Below are positions 44,001 through 57,341 of a stretch of 64,000 nt of DNA, piece by piece. Within the stretch, counting starts at the first letter, position 1; each line of letters begins with the position of its first letter. Below the pieces are notes generated by a model. That model was not told the DNA's origin and did no database searches. It saw only the letters and a program-made list of their open reading frames with translations. Position numbers and translations under genes: made by a program. Source of the stretch: Tyto alba (lineage: Eukaryota > Chordata > Aves > Strigiformes > Tytonidae); NCBI RefSeq assembly GCF_018691265.1, contig NW_024881296.1, positions 5,301,427-5,365,426 of the forward strand. Direction: 5' to 3'.

Positions 44001-46320
44001 ATGGGAGCAGTGATGCTGATACCTGTTTTGGGTCCATACAAACCTGACGGGCAGCACTAATGGGGCAAAGCAGGCAACACCTTCACAGTGATTGCAATCA
44101 GTATAGGCTTCTGAAACAATACCCTGTTTCAACTGAGACTTGCAAAATAGCAGAAAGGATCAGCAAAGTAATACTATAAACGTAAACTAACAGGCCAATT
44201 TTGTGTTCCTTCTTCCAGACTGACCAAGAACCTGCAGGATGACTTGGATGTGCTCTAAATCTAAGGAATGAGGGAAGCAAAGGAAAACATATGGCCAGAA
44301 AAGTCTCCAGGGCTAGATTTCTGCAGACACAAAGCCATCTCTCAAAAGAAGAGGAAGAGACCCTTTATGTACAAACCACAGATAGTCTCAACTGTTTCCC
44401 AACAGTGCGATGATGATACGGGGGCTCTTCCAGTTCCAGTTTACAATGCTTCTTCAAACAAAGGTAGGTTTGGGATGATGGTTACAAGAAGGAGTATCTA
44501 TCAAGTAGCACTGGTGATAGGCTTGCATTTGAGCAGGTGATGATGTGATCTGTCTGTGCAAAATATCCTAATTAATGACTGGCCAAATATATACATGGTT
44601 TGAGCTTAGAAGATCCTTGCCTTTGTGAGACGTTGCTAACAGTCCTTTGACACTTCAGTGCTCTCAACCAGACTGAGATGAGCTCTTGTTTTACAAATAA
44701 CTAATCTCACATCAGTCCTAGCAACAATAAAGTGCCATGGCAAACTCCACAACAGAGATGGATGGAAGACTTCATATTCCATCTAAGCCTCAGTGACTTT
44801 TCTCAAGTAAGTCTTAGTAATTATTTGTCTGAATTTCACACTGATTGCTAGACTACAGCAGACCTTCAGATTCTCCATTTATCTCCTCTAGGCAGGTTGG
44901 GCTGCTGTGTTCTACCCAGTTTTCTCTTACCTTCAGTGCAACTTGGTTTTGACTCATACTAGCTTATACGGAGTAAGGAACCTGTGCTGACAAAGTCCCT
45001 CGGCCCTTACTTCAGGGTGAAACGGTGTTCTGCATGGTTTCATTTCTAGTTTGGAAAAGTTCATTTGAACAAAACCCAAGCCGCTGAAAATGCAGAACAT
45101 GGACTTAATCAGCAAGAGTGCAAACTCCACTTTACAGTTTCATCACCCCCTTACCTGTGCTGTGCCTTGGTATCTGATTAGGGAAGGGGAAGGGATTAAG
45201 GAAGCTCCTATTTGAGGAGCTAATGAGGTCTCATGAGTGCTAAGGTTCTTAAAGCACTTTGCAATCCTTGCATGGGAAGTAGCACAGATGTGCAGAATTA
45301 TCAGCGCAGCATAATCCCCCTCTCATCACTAAAATCAGTTCTAGGACTAGGTGACTAAGACATGTGAGACTGAGATATGGGAGGCTCCTTCCACTACTTG
45401 CCATCTCAAGACAGTCTAGTAAATAAATGTTGGAAGGAAAAAAACCTCTTCACCCCCCCCCCAAAAAAGCCATAGAAGTTTAACTGGAGGTCAAGAATGG
45501 GAATGTTGTTTTGAGTTTGTCTTTAACATCAGTCTGGAAACAGCTATGTGAATTTTTCTCTAGGAATTTCTGAAGAAAACGAAGTTGTACCCATTAGGGA
45601 CACTGAGACTTCTACAAAGTGGGATTCTCGGACTACCTTGTAAATGTAGAAAGGTTTGGGGCTAGAGAACAGAAATGGAAAATGGAGATGAGATTTCTTT
45701 AAATTGTGCCCTAGTGTCAAGTGCACAAACAGGCTGAAGTAAAAAGTGGCAGAGTTTCTGCAAGCCCTTGAAGCATTTTTCAACTGAGACAACAGCAGTG
45801 GAAACCATTTCATGGTGGCTTCTAAGCTCTAGTGAGTGCTGCACTGCTCACTGGGAAAAGCAATGTTTTCCAAGAATGGATCGTGGCACAACAGACATTT
45901 CTTTAAAGAAGTATTGTGCATAGAAGGTGGTCAGTATGTCTTACTGATGGCCTCAGTTCTCTGAAACAAAGTTTGCATACCATAAGTAAGTGATTTTCAG
46001 TTTTCAGAAGTATGTGTGAATGACATTTCAATTCATCAGGAGAGAAACAAGCCTTGCTGCTCCCTTGTCTACGCTTCAAACTTCCCCCACCACCCCCCCT
46101 CAAAAAATGTAGAGACATTCCTCTGTGACCCAGCTGGCATTGCCACTGCATTTTAGCTACCAGTGAGCTATAAGATCTCTTACCCAGATTGTCCCAAGGC
46201 TACAAAAAACTCCCCTGACACAACTCAAAGTTGCTATTATTTCACAAGCCATTGCACAATTAACACATACGGACACACTATGACTAGCATCCTTGTACTA
46301 ATTTGAGAATAAACCCCCCC
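41021..46320. other. Intergenic or distal PGBD5 3' flank, no gene recognised
   Basis: Mixed sequence with a T10/A13 junction at 42554-42576 and a CpG-dense 155-bp patch at 42845-43000. Open frames such as 42562-42933 (- strand) and 44268-44540 (+ strand) have no known similarity. The boundary with the PGBD5 3' UTR is not defined. Confidence 0.65.
42554..42576. repeat. T10/A13 junction
   Basis: Ten T are followed directly by thirteen A, then GTG and a second run of A to about 42592. It is low-complexity sequence and partly palindromic. Confidence 0.85.
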
Positions 46321-48112
46321 TTTTATTTTTTTCCCCTTTAACTAGGGAAAAGCTTTAACGTTACAAGCAGGTGGGGAACCAAATCTGCCAGTATGCAGTA
46401 AAGGAAACGCTACAGAAGCTGAGCTGTAGTTAACAAACTTCTGCCTTTTAAAAATGATTCAATTTCTTCCTTAATTACTTTGCCTCATTTGGAGTAACAT
46501 AGAGAAAGTGCAAGATCCTTTTTCAACAAGGAGAAATCTTAACTTTCCCCAACCCTATCCACTCCCAGTCAATAGACGGAGAAGATGAGGTGGAATAATC
46601 ATCTGTGGATACAGACTATGCTTTGGTAGCTTTTGTTTGTTGGCTTCCAGAAGCAAATTTCAGGCATTTTCTACATACAAATATATATAAATATTTTTGC
46701 TTGCTTATGGAATGTTTGTGCATGTTTAGGGCACCAGTTCAATATGATGAAGGATGGTTAAGGCTAAGAAAATGAAATTCATTGCAAAGCTATAATTTTG
46801 TCTTAATTTTTCTCCTTTACAAAGGAGACTAAAGCATCTTCCCTGTAATAGTCAGCCACTGTGTAATCCCCCAGCAACACCAATTCTAGGGAAAACTACT
46901 CAGGACCCAGTCCCTGAGGCAAAAAGCTAGGACCTCACAATTTTAGCTCAAGTAATCCACATAATTAACAGCATACGTTAGTGGAAAATTAAACATTCCA
47001 AGGCCTTGGACCTACTGTCACCTGAAAAAGAAAAGGCATTTTCTGTACAGGGTGGCCTAGACCTAAGCCTTTAAGCACACACAGTAATGTTACAACTGGC
47101 CAAAGATTCCAGCTCTATCTCAGGGAGCTACGACCTAGCTGGAGAGCGCTGTGCTTACTCCTCAGAAGTGCCAAGTGGCACCAAGGAGGTCATGCAAACC
47201 TCCCGATCTCTGCTGTGGGCATGTACACCTTGCCAATGCTCCAGCACTGCAGAGGAATGGAGGGAAGCTGGACTCCCAGCAGCTACTGTTCATTCAAGCT
47301 GTCCCATCACCAAAGTTCCAGCCAGACCTTTCCTTACTGCCCCGATTTTAACAACCATATAAATTTACAGGACATAATAAACTTGTAGCTACTCTTCCTG
47401 TTGCAACATAGTCTGGCATTGTCTGAAGCAGGGAGCAATAAGAACACCATTTGCCTTTAGGTACCTCTGTGGAATTCCCTAAAAAAAGGAAACTGTGGGC
47501 TTGTATTGCTGAACATTTGCTTTTCATGCCTCACACTAGCTCCTCTCCCACTCTGAATACTCACAAGGCTGACAAGAACCAGCTACAACACACACTCAGT
47601 CTGAAAAGGGGTGGTTTCAGTTTTCTGCAGGGCCAAGAAGTTTTGAACTCATCCTTGGGCCCCTGTGCAGCTTGGCATTGCCAAAGACTAGAGCCCTTCC
47701 ACTTGGAAACCCACTGCTGTACATCACGCAGATAGCAGGCAGAGCAGGGCATGTAGGGCAGTCTCCAGGCTGGATTGGAAGCAGAGCCACCATGGAGTTG
47801 GCCATCCCCTTACTCTCCTTGCAACCAGGTGAGATCTGCCTCTAAGTCTACTCAAACAAACAACAACAACAAAAAAAAACCAGAACACTTTGGTGGAAAT
47901 AGAAAGATGTCAGTGCAAGGATGCTCTTTGGGCTAGTCAGTAATTTACTAACCCCTGCTGGATTCTTCCTCTGTTATGACTTACGTGCTATGCGTTTGCA
48001 CATCACATCATGATGAAATCTGGAGAGTTCTCAAATTCATGTTGGTTACCCTCTTTTGTCTCTTGCCAGATAGACACATATAACCTGGTGAGGTTTACAC
48101 TAATAAAGAAAC

Positions 48113-48130
48113 CAATCAATCAATCAATCA
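48113..48130. repeat. (CAAT)n microsatellite
   Basis: Four to five CAAT units downstream of the PGBD5 coding region. Confidence 0.9.
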
Positions 48131-48560
48131 CTCCATTCTTCTTGAATCAACACAAGTCATTATTTGGTAAAACTTTTCAGGCTTGGTGACCTAAAACCCT
48201 CTAAACAACATGGCCTCTGCCCCGTAAGTTAATGCAATTCTGTTTGTGTCCATCACTGCTAACCTTTAGAATACAGGTTTTTTGCTGATTCAGTTGTGGA
48301 CTGAAATCGATAATGTGTAGAGGGCAGGGTAGGATTTCACCTCAGCACCAGTTCTCCCCTGTTTCAATCATAACTCTTTCTCTTGACATTGTTTTCCAAA
48401 GCTTCAGTGGCCTTCAGATTCTACCAGCACCGAAACGTGTAATTTCAGCCTTGGGCACCAGCACATGACGGTGCTCATCCTCCACAGTGTTACTCAGAAC
48501 AGGAGAACTCTTTGGGCTTGCCCTGTTTTAGTGAGGTTTAAGGTCTGGTTGCAATTAGAC

Positions 48561-48582
48561 TTTTTTTTTTTTTTTTTTTTTT
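48561..48582. repeat. Poly-T run (22 nt)
   Basis: Twenty-two consecutive T on the + strand, a poly-A on the PGBD5 sense strand. No retroposon body was recognised next to it. Confidence 0.9.
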
Positions 48583-49780
48583 GTAAAACACAATGCTATG
48601 TTATTTTGCTAAACATGTAATCTGCTTAATTACAACTACTGTGACAAGCCCTGAATTCTAACACAACAAAATCCTACAGAACACCCCACAGTGATAATGG
48701 GAAACACACTGCTATTAGTGACTTATTTTTTTTCCTGCCGACTGTGTGCCAAATGAAGTTCTAAAATGGACCAAAAGAGTCTTGACAGTTAAAAAAGGAA
48801 AAGAAATAAACTGTTGTTCCTAAAAACCTAACAGTCCATTACATTATATTTTTAAGCAACATTTAAGATACAGTTGAAATCAAGCAAAAATATAATTGTT
48901 ATACTTTCATTTCTCACCTGTACACCGACCGTGGCAGTTAAGATGTGAGGCAGTATTACTTACTGGTTTACTCACTGTTAATACTTACAGTATTACTCAC
49001 TGTTAGTGTATAAAATGTTTCATCCTGGTTAAAAAAGAAAATCAGTGTAATGTGTTTCCATTTTAAATTCACTAATGTATTTGGTTTCTCCTAATTTTGC
49101 TGTGTTCTAACTGGGGTCAAATTGCCTTACATTACATTAATAAAAACAAAGGAAAGAGAAAAAAAAAATAGACATAAAGTAAAAGTCTTAACCAGTCCTC
49201 AGTTCCTGGCTGCCTGCCTGTGAAGGTTTTGTTTGTCAACACGCTCGTTTCAGCGTTGGTGTATCTGGACTGCTTTGTTTAGCACGCTGGGGGGACAGCA
49301 GCGATGCCTTACAGGGCAGCCGGCGCGCTCAACCGCAGCCCATGGTGCAGACTTACGTTGCGTGTCCCAGAATTGAGTAACTCCAAGTAAGGTGTAGAGT
49401 TTTGTGTAACGCCCGCCTAGGACTGCTGAGCTGTGTCAGCTTAGGACAAGCTCCTAGCCCAAGAGGAACTTTGCAAGATGACCCTGTTCAACAAACGGTA
49501 TTGAGATGACGACTAATTTAAGTCTCTTTCTGGTGTACAGATTCCCACAGGGCATTCACATATGCAATTTCGTGTCAGCTTTTCCAGTGGCACTTTCTGC
49601 AGGACATGTTTACATCCAGCTGCTACTAGAAACAGTTTCCACCTCTCTAGTGGCATCACTTGGCATTTTTGGGTAAGGACAGCACTGGTGGTGTCACAAT
49701 TTCCTTGCTTTGCTGTTCCAGGTGTGGTATCTTCTTCCGCTTACCCTCCACCCCCTGCCTACGCCACCAAGAACAATGCA

Positions 49781-49976
49781 TCAGTGGGAGGGTGAGGTGT
49801 CTTCCAAGCCCAGAAGCTCCTTTACAAGTCTTTCACCAAACTGTGCACGGCTATACCTTGTCACGTGGTAGGCCTCTGACATTTTGTAGAGGATGTAGGC
49901 ATTGTTTATAGCGATGCTGATGGCAAACCAGAATACTTGTTGCCAGGTCTTGTTTGGTTTGTGAGAAATGAAGTAC
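49781..49976 (-). CDS. PGBD5: PGBD5 terminal coding exon
   Basis: These 196 nt encode [20 protein letters not shown] and onward to [16 protein letters not shown], with TGA at 49783-49781. The acceptor TTTTTAG is followed by G, which completes a Lys codon. A hydrophobic stretch ([17 protein letters not shown]) matches the conserved C-terminal helix of piggyBac-like transposase domains. Upstream of the acceptor is an unusual poly-C tract (- strand sense). Confidence 0.96.
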
Positions 49977-52900
49977 CTAAAAAGCCAAGAGAGAAAGGGG
50001 GGGGGGGGGGGTGGGGGGGGTAAAGCACTGTTCAGCCACACACTTGCAGCTGGAATGCAAGAAGTAATCCCAGACAAAGATTCCACAGTCCCATGACTTA
50101 ATATATAGCGGAAGTATCACTGAAATTTTGTACAATGTATTTGACAGTCATTGACAGTTAAACTGCACAATTTTGGAGATTTCTAGTAGTGTCTAAAAGA
50201 ACAGACTTCCTTGCTCTCAGGAGCAAAACCTCAGCAACACTCTCACCTCTGTACCACTCCAAGTAAGTAAGAGTACAGAAACAGGCTCCTCGAGCTTACC
50301 CATGACAAACATCCATGTGATGGCAGCTGTGGGTCTGAATCTCTTCAATTTGTAACCAAAAAAAAAGCCTCAGGCACATTACGTTATAGTTTAGGGAAGG
50401 CTGCTGATGCTTCTCTTGTTTATCCCTATCGCGTGCAAAGAATGATTGCTGCTGCTGTCAACACCAGGTGGGAGGATGTAGGGGTAGAGCCAGAGTGTGC
50501 AGTGCTGGTATGTGCAGCACCTCTCCACGAGGCAGAACTAGAAAGGACTGACATTCTTATATTTAGTTTCTGACTTATTCTAGGACCACCAGAATATTTG
50601 CTTTTGGGTCATAAGATTTCCCACTTTCCTACCTGCACTCTTTTTGTAACCATTTAAATCTACTACCTCAGCTCTTTTTCATACTGATTTCCTCAGACCA
50701 GATCCCAACATCAGTCTCCAGCAACCACCTCCTCCTCTTTCATCTCTTCTACTGAATTCTTGCTGCCTTGCCCAGACTGGCTTGGAGAATCCCTTCTGCT
50801 TTTTCTCACTCCTCAATTTTTAGTTCTTGAAATCTTCTGCACCTCATCACTATTCCCACAGCCAACCTGCACCACTGCTATACTTATTTGTTTCTACTTC
50901 TCCCTGCTACAGTAAGAGCTAACACTGAGGACCTCAACTGGAATTCAGGAGCCAGAAGATCTACATTCTGCTCTCCCAGATCATCTAGATGAGCTTTACA
51001 TCCACAACTGAATGTCCTTTTCTTTTGACTCCAGGTGACGTAAATATCACCATGACAGATAACCACCTGAACACCATCTGCTGATAGGGGTGGAGAGCTG
51101 AGCTAGTTTGAGACACTTGTGGGGCTGGACGACCCATGCTGAATTCTGTATCTAGCCTTCAATTTGATGTGGACAAGAACATCAGCCTGCTGGCTCATCT
51201 TTCCCACACTTCTTAAAAGTTGTTTACAAGATGCTAAGAACAGAAGTCTCAATTTTTCTTGGACTGGTGGATGGGTAGGTAGAGCCAAAACAACACTAGC
51301 AATGCATCTCTTGCCCTTGTGCAGAGCCAGCTTCTGATCTTTGACTGAAACAGTTTTCCCAGAGATTAATTCTGTGAAAGCAGGATTGGGCCCTCAGTTA
51401 CAGCTCAACATGGAGAACTCAAACACTGCTGCAACACAGAAGGAATGAAAGAAATACACACTCACACACACACATATTCTTACTTACTTGCTGTATTTGT
51501 CGTCGTATTTGCAGATATAGCTAAGGTGAGCAGCAAAGGCTTCAACTGCCAACGGGCATGGAATTTCTCCGCTTTTTCTCTTAATTATAACTCCTGCATC
51601 AATTAGAAACATCACAGTTTTAAATCCACGTCATATGTATAGCAACTAAAAGATATGGTTTTTATATATGGTTTATTATAAAATAAACCTTATTGACAGT
51701 TTCTGTCCTAAAACTGGGAAGTTATCTGGAACAGAGATGCTAATTTGATTTTTTTCATTGATCTAACATTGAATGAGTGGAAGGGGAAGAGGAGGGATCA
51801 TTTTTCAGTTGGAAATGAAAAGGTGTTAAACACAAACACTTTTACCGTACGTTCAGAAAAAAATGGCAATTGCCATAGTCCCACGGTAGCCCCCTACAGA
51901 CAGTGTATCTCCTCTGTTGGTTCACAATGAGTTGTGGTCACCTCTAAAGCTACAACTTGCTATTTTATGCTTTGAGTTCTGAAGGTCCCGAACAAGTCCT
52001 TTGAAATTAAATCCTTTGTTTATCTCCACCCATGCGGACCAAGAGCAACAGTACACCTGCAACTACCTACCAACCCTTCTCTGCATGGACAAAGATGCCG
52101 TGCCTAAGGCAGGCTACTCCAAGAACAGGCCCCGTTCCCTCACACGGTGCATCTTTGTTTTGGCCTGCTCCAACACTACAACAGTATTTACGAGTCCGAT
52201 GCTCTCCCAAGAAACTCCCTTAGCTCTTCTCTGATTTATTGCTCCTGACCTCCACATTTTCCGTATCGGGGGGAAGCTCCTTGTAGGAGGGAAGGAGTAA
52301 ACCAAATTTAGAGTATAAGGGTCTGTTCCCCTAATTTTGACTTTATGTCCCCACAGGCTTTGATGGTCAGCTTTCCAGGGTATGGTTCACCCTTTGCCAA
52401 TGTCTGTGGCACACCGGCTAGTGAGGATCCCTACTCTCTCCCAGGCACAACACTATTTTTCTCCAGGCTTAGAGAAACACAGGCTTGGTCGCATCCTTTC
52501 TCAGCATTGTTTCAGTACAGGTACAATTCTGGGCTTTCTCATTTCTGAAGCCTTCAAACTCTCATTGCCTTCCTTCTACCAACATTTCTACAACCATCCC
52601 TAAAATGCTCCTCACGTTTTGATTACAGACTTGACCATCTCATTCCTTCAGCTGGAAGTCTCATTCCATCCATTATCCCTGTCAAGCCCCCTGTGCTGTC
52701 CTAGCTGGAAGGCTCTATTTTGAAGCAAGACTTATGACACATACTAAATGTCATATTACAGCTGAGCCATGCAGCAATTTATTTAGGGCCTTTAAAGTAG
52801 GATTTTTCAAGAGTCCAAAATGATACCACCTCTAAATTGTTCAATACACCCTCCTTTTACCTCTGCTTCCCCAAGCTGGATGTAAACATAGCCCAAGTGG

Positions 52901-55900
52901 AACGAAAAAACCCCAACCAAATAAATAAATCTTTCATTACATTCACATCCTTATTACGGTGCTTTTTTGATCCTTTTAATGAGTTCTACAAAAATCTTGC
53001 CAGCATGAGCTAAAAAAGGCTGATATACCACCAGCCTGCTGCATCAGTGCTGCAAAATCACTTACCATCCCACCTGGGTAGGTCAGGAAAAGGTAAGTAT
53101 GTTCCTGGTGCCTGCATTTGACAACAAACCCCCCCTCTTTCTCCTCTTGTTCTCATCTCTTCTCTTTGGAGGATTTATATTTTCTTTGCAATTTGCTTTG
53201 TATTCACAATCCATTACAAAATGCATTGCAGTAGCAGCTATGTGAGCACCATATACTCCCTCTCACTTTCTATTATATTCCATGTAACATTCGTCTGTTT
53301 TGAGAATATAAATAGCTTTACAGGCACATTATTTTTGTAGCCTCTCCTAGGCTTGTTTCGTAGCCATAGGCCATCTCTCCAGGGAAGACAACTGCCAGAG
53401 CTGGTTTGTTCCTAGCTGGAGCAGCAGTCCCAAGCCAGCTGACTCACGGACACGGCTGATGAGCCATTTCCCCTCCTGGTCCTCCCCCAGCATCGCTGCG
53501 CTCCCGTCCCTGGCAGCGCTGCAGCCACGGCCCACCCTTGCCTGTGTGCTGGAAGGGGGGCTGGCTGCCACCCTCCATGCCACCACCGTGGACAGGCATC
53601 AGCTTTTAGGTTTGGGTTTGTGGTTTTTTTTTTATTTTTTTTTTTTGTCCAAGTTTTTAAGCTGTATGTTCGGCAAGCAAAGCTTGGGAAATACCACCCC
53701 AAATGAAACAAGCAGAAAGTTAAAGGTACACATATGTTTGTTTCCTCAAAACACTTATTCTAAGCCAATATGTGACTTTAGGAGCTAGTGTTTTTTTAAA
53801 AAACAAAGGCTCAGTAATATTATCACTTGCATCCACCTTGCCCAACACTGAGACTGCTTCATGTTCCAAGTGGTGCATGGCTTTTTATTAGGACTTAGAT
53901 TAGTTACAGTTCTTTATTAGAATTGCAGACAGTCAGCGTTGTACAAGGTCTAATGTTCAAGGTCTTCCCATCAGAGTCCTCCAGCCCCATCCCCGCTCTC
54001 GTCGTACTTGGACACAACCCCCTGAATGTAGTCTCACAAAGAATACATGGAAGTTTAAAGTTAAAACCCTAAGCTTCCCTGTCCTGAAACATACCTTTTT
54101 AACATTATGCTTCTTTCCCCACACCTTCCAATTCTGGCCCAATCTCACAAGCTGACTTTTTCAAATTGTCACCAGACACTCCTCTCTCCAGCTTCTCCTG
54201 GGCTAAGAACCACACAGGGACTTATATGATTGCTTGATACAACTGCAATGTCTCCACAACATCTCCCATCTTCTCATAAGTCACTTGTGAGATGACAACA
54301 CACTATTTGAAGCTCTGTAGTCCTTGTGTATGTGGCCCAAGCTTTGTTTTCTATCCTTAGCTATTGTCCATTTAGCTTTTAAGTAGAGGTTGTTGGTGAA
54401 GAGCAGCTATGAAAGCTGTTCTCAGAAAGAAGCTACTTCTTAAAAAGGTCTTGGGTTCAAAAAGTTTTTGCTAAAGATGTCATTCTGGTTATCCTGCTGT
54501 GCAGCAAGTGAGGTTGCTGTCTGCTCCATCCTGCTTCATATGAAAAATAGAAAAGACTGTAGTTATTTCTAGAACACAGTAGTGGAGATGTTGGAAAAGT
54601 GGGCACCAGATTTAGAGTGGAAAAACAAAAATGCAGCCTTGTCCCACAGATGGGGAGGTTTGGGCCAGCACATACATCACCTGCTTTAGAATAAGGGTAA
54701 CTTTTTACTCTCTAGGGGTTCCAATCTCTTTTAGCTTCTTAGTTCTTCTGTAATACAGGCACAGGGAAAAATTAAACTCAAGTTAAAGCTTAAGGGAAAT
54801 TAAAAACCCCACTGAATTTTGTTCTAGGCAGAAACTTCATAATTGATAGCAGAGTAAGCAGGACATTTTTGCAAGACTAAAGGAATAAGACTCATCCCTT
54901 AGCGTGTGAGATGATGTATTATGACACGTTGGTTCAAAACATGAATAATAAATAACCTGCTGTGTCTAAGAATAGTATTCATAGATCAGCTCCGACAAGG
55001 GTACTGCCCTCCTGGTGCCTCTGGCTTGGGTGAGATTTGCATTCTGAGTACAGGCAAGATTTACCTTCTTGAATTTCCTTTAAATTGCAATACATAGCTC
55101 ATTATTAGCTACACCACCTCTTATTCTCATCCTAAGTTTTGATCATCGCTCGACTTCTGTTTTTAAAGTTTTCTCTTCACGGCCTCCTCCACCCCTGTCA
55201 ACATTTATGCTCAATCAAGTGCAAACACACACCACGCACTGTCAGGTGATCCCACTGGCACCAGTCTCTGTCCAGCTACCCTGCACGGGTTTCATTCCCC
55301 TTTGTCTTTACCTCCTCTCCCATCTAACACACATGCTCAGCAGGTCTGTGCTACAGGCTTGACTCAAGGAGTATAGATTCCTCATCTTCCTCTTCTATAT
55401 TTACATGCCTTAGAGAAGACTTTGGTGGTCCAGCTTCAAGTTGGTTTAAACTAACTTTGCGGCACTGAGTTTGGAAATGCCAAACTAGAGGCAGGCAATC
55501 TGGTCTCCTGTCTTCCTACTGAGTCTCCATCTGTTCCCAGCTCTCCACCACAGACTCTCTTCCCTCCAGCATCACTCTAAAAAGCCAGCCTCTGTTTTCT
55601 GCTCTGATTCACTGTGAACTATGTGAACTGTCCCAGCCAGCATTTGGAGAGCAATGTGTTGGGCAGGTCTTGCCCATCACACACAGAGGTCCTAATCAGT
55701 GGATGTTGAACTACCTCACACATGCAACCTACAATCCCATCTGTGCCAGAACAGACCCAAGGTCAACCACAAGCACAACAGCTCACGCCTCCACGTGCTG
55801 CCTGGAAAGGATGCTGCTTTTGCTCCCTCTTTTTAACAGGGCGGTTAACACTGACATTTACAAGTAGAGTATTTTTACAGTAATATTTATGAATTATAAC

Positions 55901-57341
55901 CAAATGCTCTGTGCTAGCCTATAAAAAACAGGTGACATGTAGTGATAACTCTTGTCTCATTAGTGCATCTGAATAATCTAAATCCAGCACAGAGCACAAG
56001 GGAAACAGCATAAATCCTGTTGGTGAACACCACTCATGGTGAACAACGCTGCTCTGGAGATTGGCTTCAGCAGGGTCCCCAAAGTGCCATGTTTCCTTCA
56101 TGTACATATTTTCAGCATTTGTGCTCAGACATGAGTCCAGCAGAGTCACCAAGTCCTTGTTCTGCTGGGGTGCCCAGCAAAATTCCTCAGGATCAGTCAC
56201 ACTTTGCTATGGTAATGAGTCTTCTTGCAAGGCACTGAATGACACACTAAATCAACTTCTCAGCTTACCATACAGTAATTCAAGGCCTTAACTTTGCTCC
56301 TCTAACCTGTACACACATGTGAGAGTCACTCGGGATTCAGAACGTGAGTGTACAAGATGCCTTTGAATCAGTGGCTTTACATTTAAAGGTTTAGGTTATT
56401 CTTATTTCTCTCAGGCAGTTATACATAAATCTGAATAATAAAAATGAAAAGAAACTGAAACAATATTTTCACTGAAAGACAAATTTCAAAGAGCTACCTA
56501 ATCATATTGCATATTACAGAAGTTTCCAAACCTTTTTAAAACCATCTGTGTACTTTTGAAACGGAAAAGATTTCAGTATCAAGAAGCTCTTTGCAATTAT
56601 TTGAACTATGCTAGTTATCTGTTTTGGTTTCTTTTCCTCAACTGCTAAAATCAATTTAACATACAACAGGAAGCCTTAATCATATCTACTTTTGGCAAAA
56701 AGACATTTGCTTGTGACTAAGTTTTTATTGGATAAATTAATGGTAGGATTTTCTCCGAGTTCTAAATACCTCGTGATATTTATTAATTTTTTCTGTAGCA
56801 GCAGTCCTACAAGGTGCTTCGCAAATGGGGCTAGTATAGTGTTGTACAACAACCATCTTTCCTTCTCTGACCATCAGTAAAGATAGATTTTATACCTAAA
56901 AGGACACTGCCTCCACCATCTCAGGCAAAGAAGGCTGCATTAGCAGTAGGCTTTTAACCTTTGTATAGGAAAAATGAATAGCTGTAGGAGGACACAAAAG
57001 GAAGTAATCACTACTGCTACTGTTTATCTAGGATATTATGATCAACCTCTTTGTTCAGGCTTATTATCAAACTCAGTGAGTCATTTTGCCTTGTCACATA
57101 AAGCATGTGCACTTTCGAGACGAGCAGTAGGAATATTGCTTACCTTGTTGAACCGGTGAATAGGCGTTGGTCAGAAAACGAAAGTGCCCTTTATTGTACC
57201 AGCAGATCAAGGACATGTTTCCCTTCATTCTTATTCTGTACTGTCCTCTGGACTGGGGTGTTTCCGGATTGTTTAGCATGGATGGAGGTAGGCCTGTGCA
57301 GTCACTCTTCCTGGTGCTCAGCAACCCACAGCAGTAAATCT
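49781..57341 (-). CDS. PGBD5: PGBD5, last three coding exons
   Basis: PGBD5 is a vertebrate gene derived from a piggyBac DNA transposase and expressed mainly in brain. A recombinase or transposase activity has been reported for the human protein and remains debated. The exons on the - strand are 57341-57144, 51593-51488 and 49976-49781 (500 nt, about 165 residues plus TGA), with GT-AG boundaries and consistent phases (Q-G|GA, AA|G-Y). They encode the C-terminal third of the DDE_Tnp_1_7-type domain, ending [11 protein letters not shown]. There is no cysteine-rich zinc finger after the domain: the last 64 residues hold no cysteine. All three exons are intact and close to the human protein as I recall it. 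Upstream exons were searched for by eye in 57,342-64,000 and not found, so they lie outside the window. Confidence 0.95.
49977..51487 (-). other. PGBD5: PGBD5 last intron (1.5 kb)
   Basis: The donor is GTAAGTA at 51487 and the acceptor is at 49977-49978. It contains a G-rich tract on the + strand (49997-50020) and a short CA repeat at about 51462-51477. No further exon was recognised. Confidence 0.88.
49997..50020 (-). repeat. Poly-C tract (sense) at PGBD5 acceptor
   Basis: On the PGBD5 sense strand this reads C8, A, C15. It lies 21 to 44 nt upstream of the last exon and extends the polypyrimidine tract. Confidence 0.9.
51488..51593 (-). CDS. PGBD5: PGBD5 penultimate coding exon
   Basis: This 106-nt exon encodes [20 protein letters not shown] and then [14 protein letters not shown]. 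It starts with two bases of a split Gly codon and ends two bases into a Lys codon. The acceptor is GATGCAG and the donor GTAAGTA. The KRKxGxIPCP segment is characteristic of PGBD5. Confidence 0.96.
51594..57143 (-). other. PGBD5: PGBD5 intron (5.55 kb)
   Basis: Intronic sequence with an A/T-rich run at 53623-53646. The open frames at 53347-53788 and 55919-56291 on both strands resemble nothing known. No mobile element could be named. Confidence 0.85.
57144..57341 (-). CDS. PGBD5: PGBD5 antepenultimate coding exon in window
   Basis: This 198-nt exon encodes [20 protein letters not shown], then [20 protein letters not shown] and [20 protein letters not shown], then SPVQQ. The acceptor is CACATGCAG and the donor GTAAGC. 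It belongs to the transposase-derived core domain. The codon split at its 5' junction reads xAG, where the human protein has Gly by my recollection, so a small substitution is likely there. Confidence 0.96.

Larger units (their letters stand above)
46322..49780 (-). other. PGBD5: PGBD5 3' UTR (tentative extent)
   Basis: Non-coding sequence downstream of the PGBD5 stop on the - strand. A candidate AATAAA on the - strand lies at 46327-46322, but it sits in a low-complexity A/G-rich setting, and no other strong signal was found closer to the stop. The sequence includes a T22 run (+ strand, 48561-48582) and a (CAAT)n run at 48113-48130. The true end needs transcript data. Confidence 0.3.
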
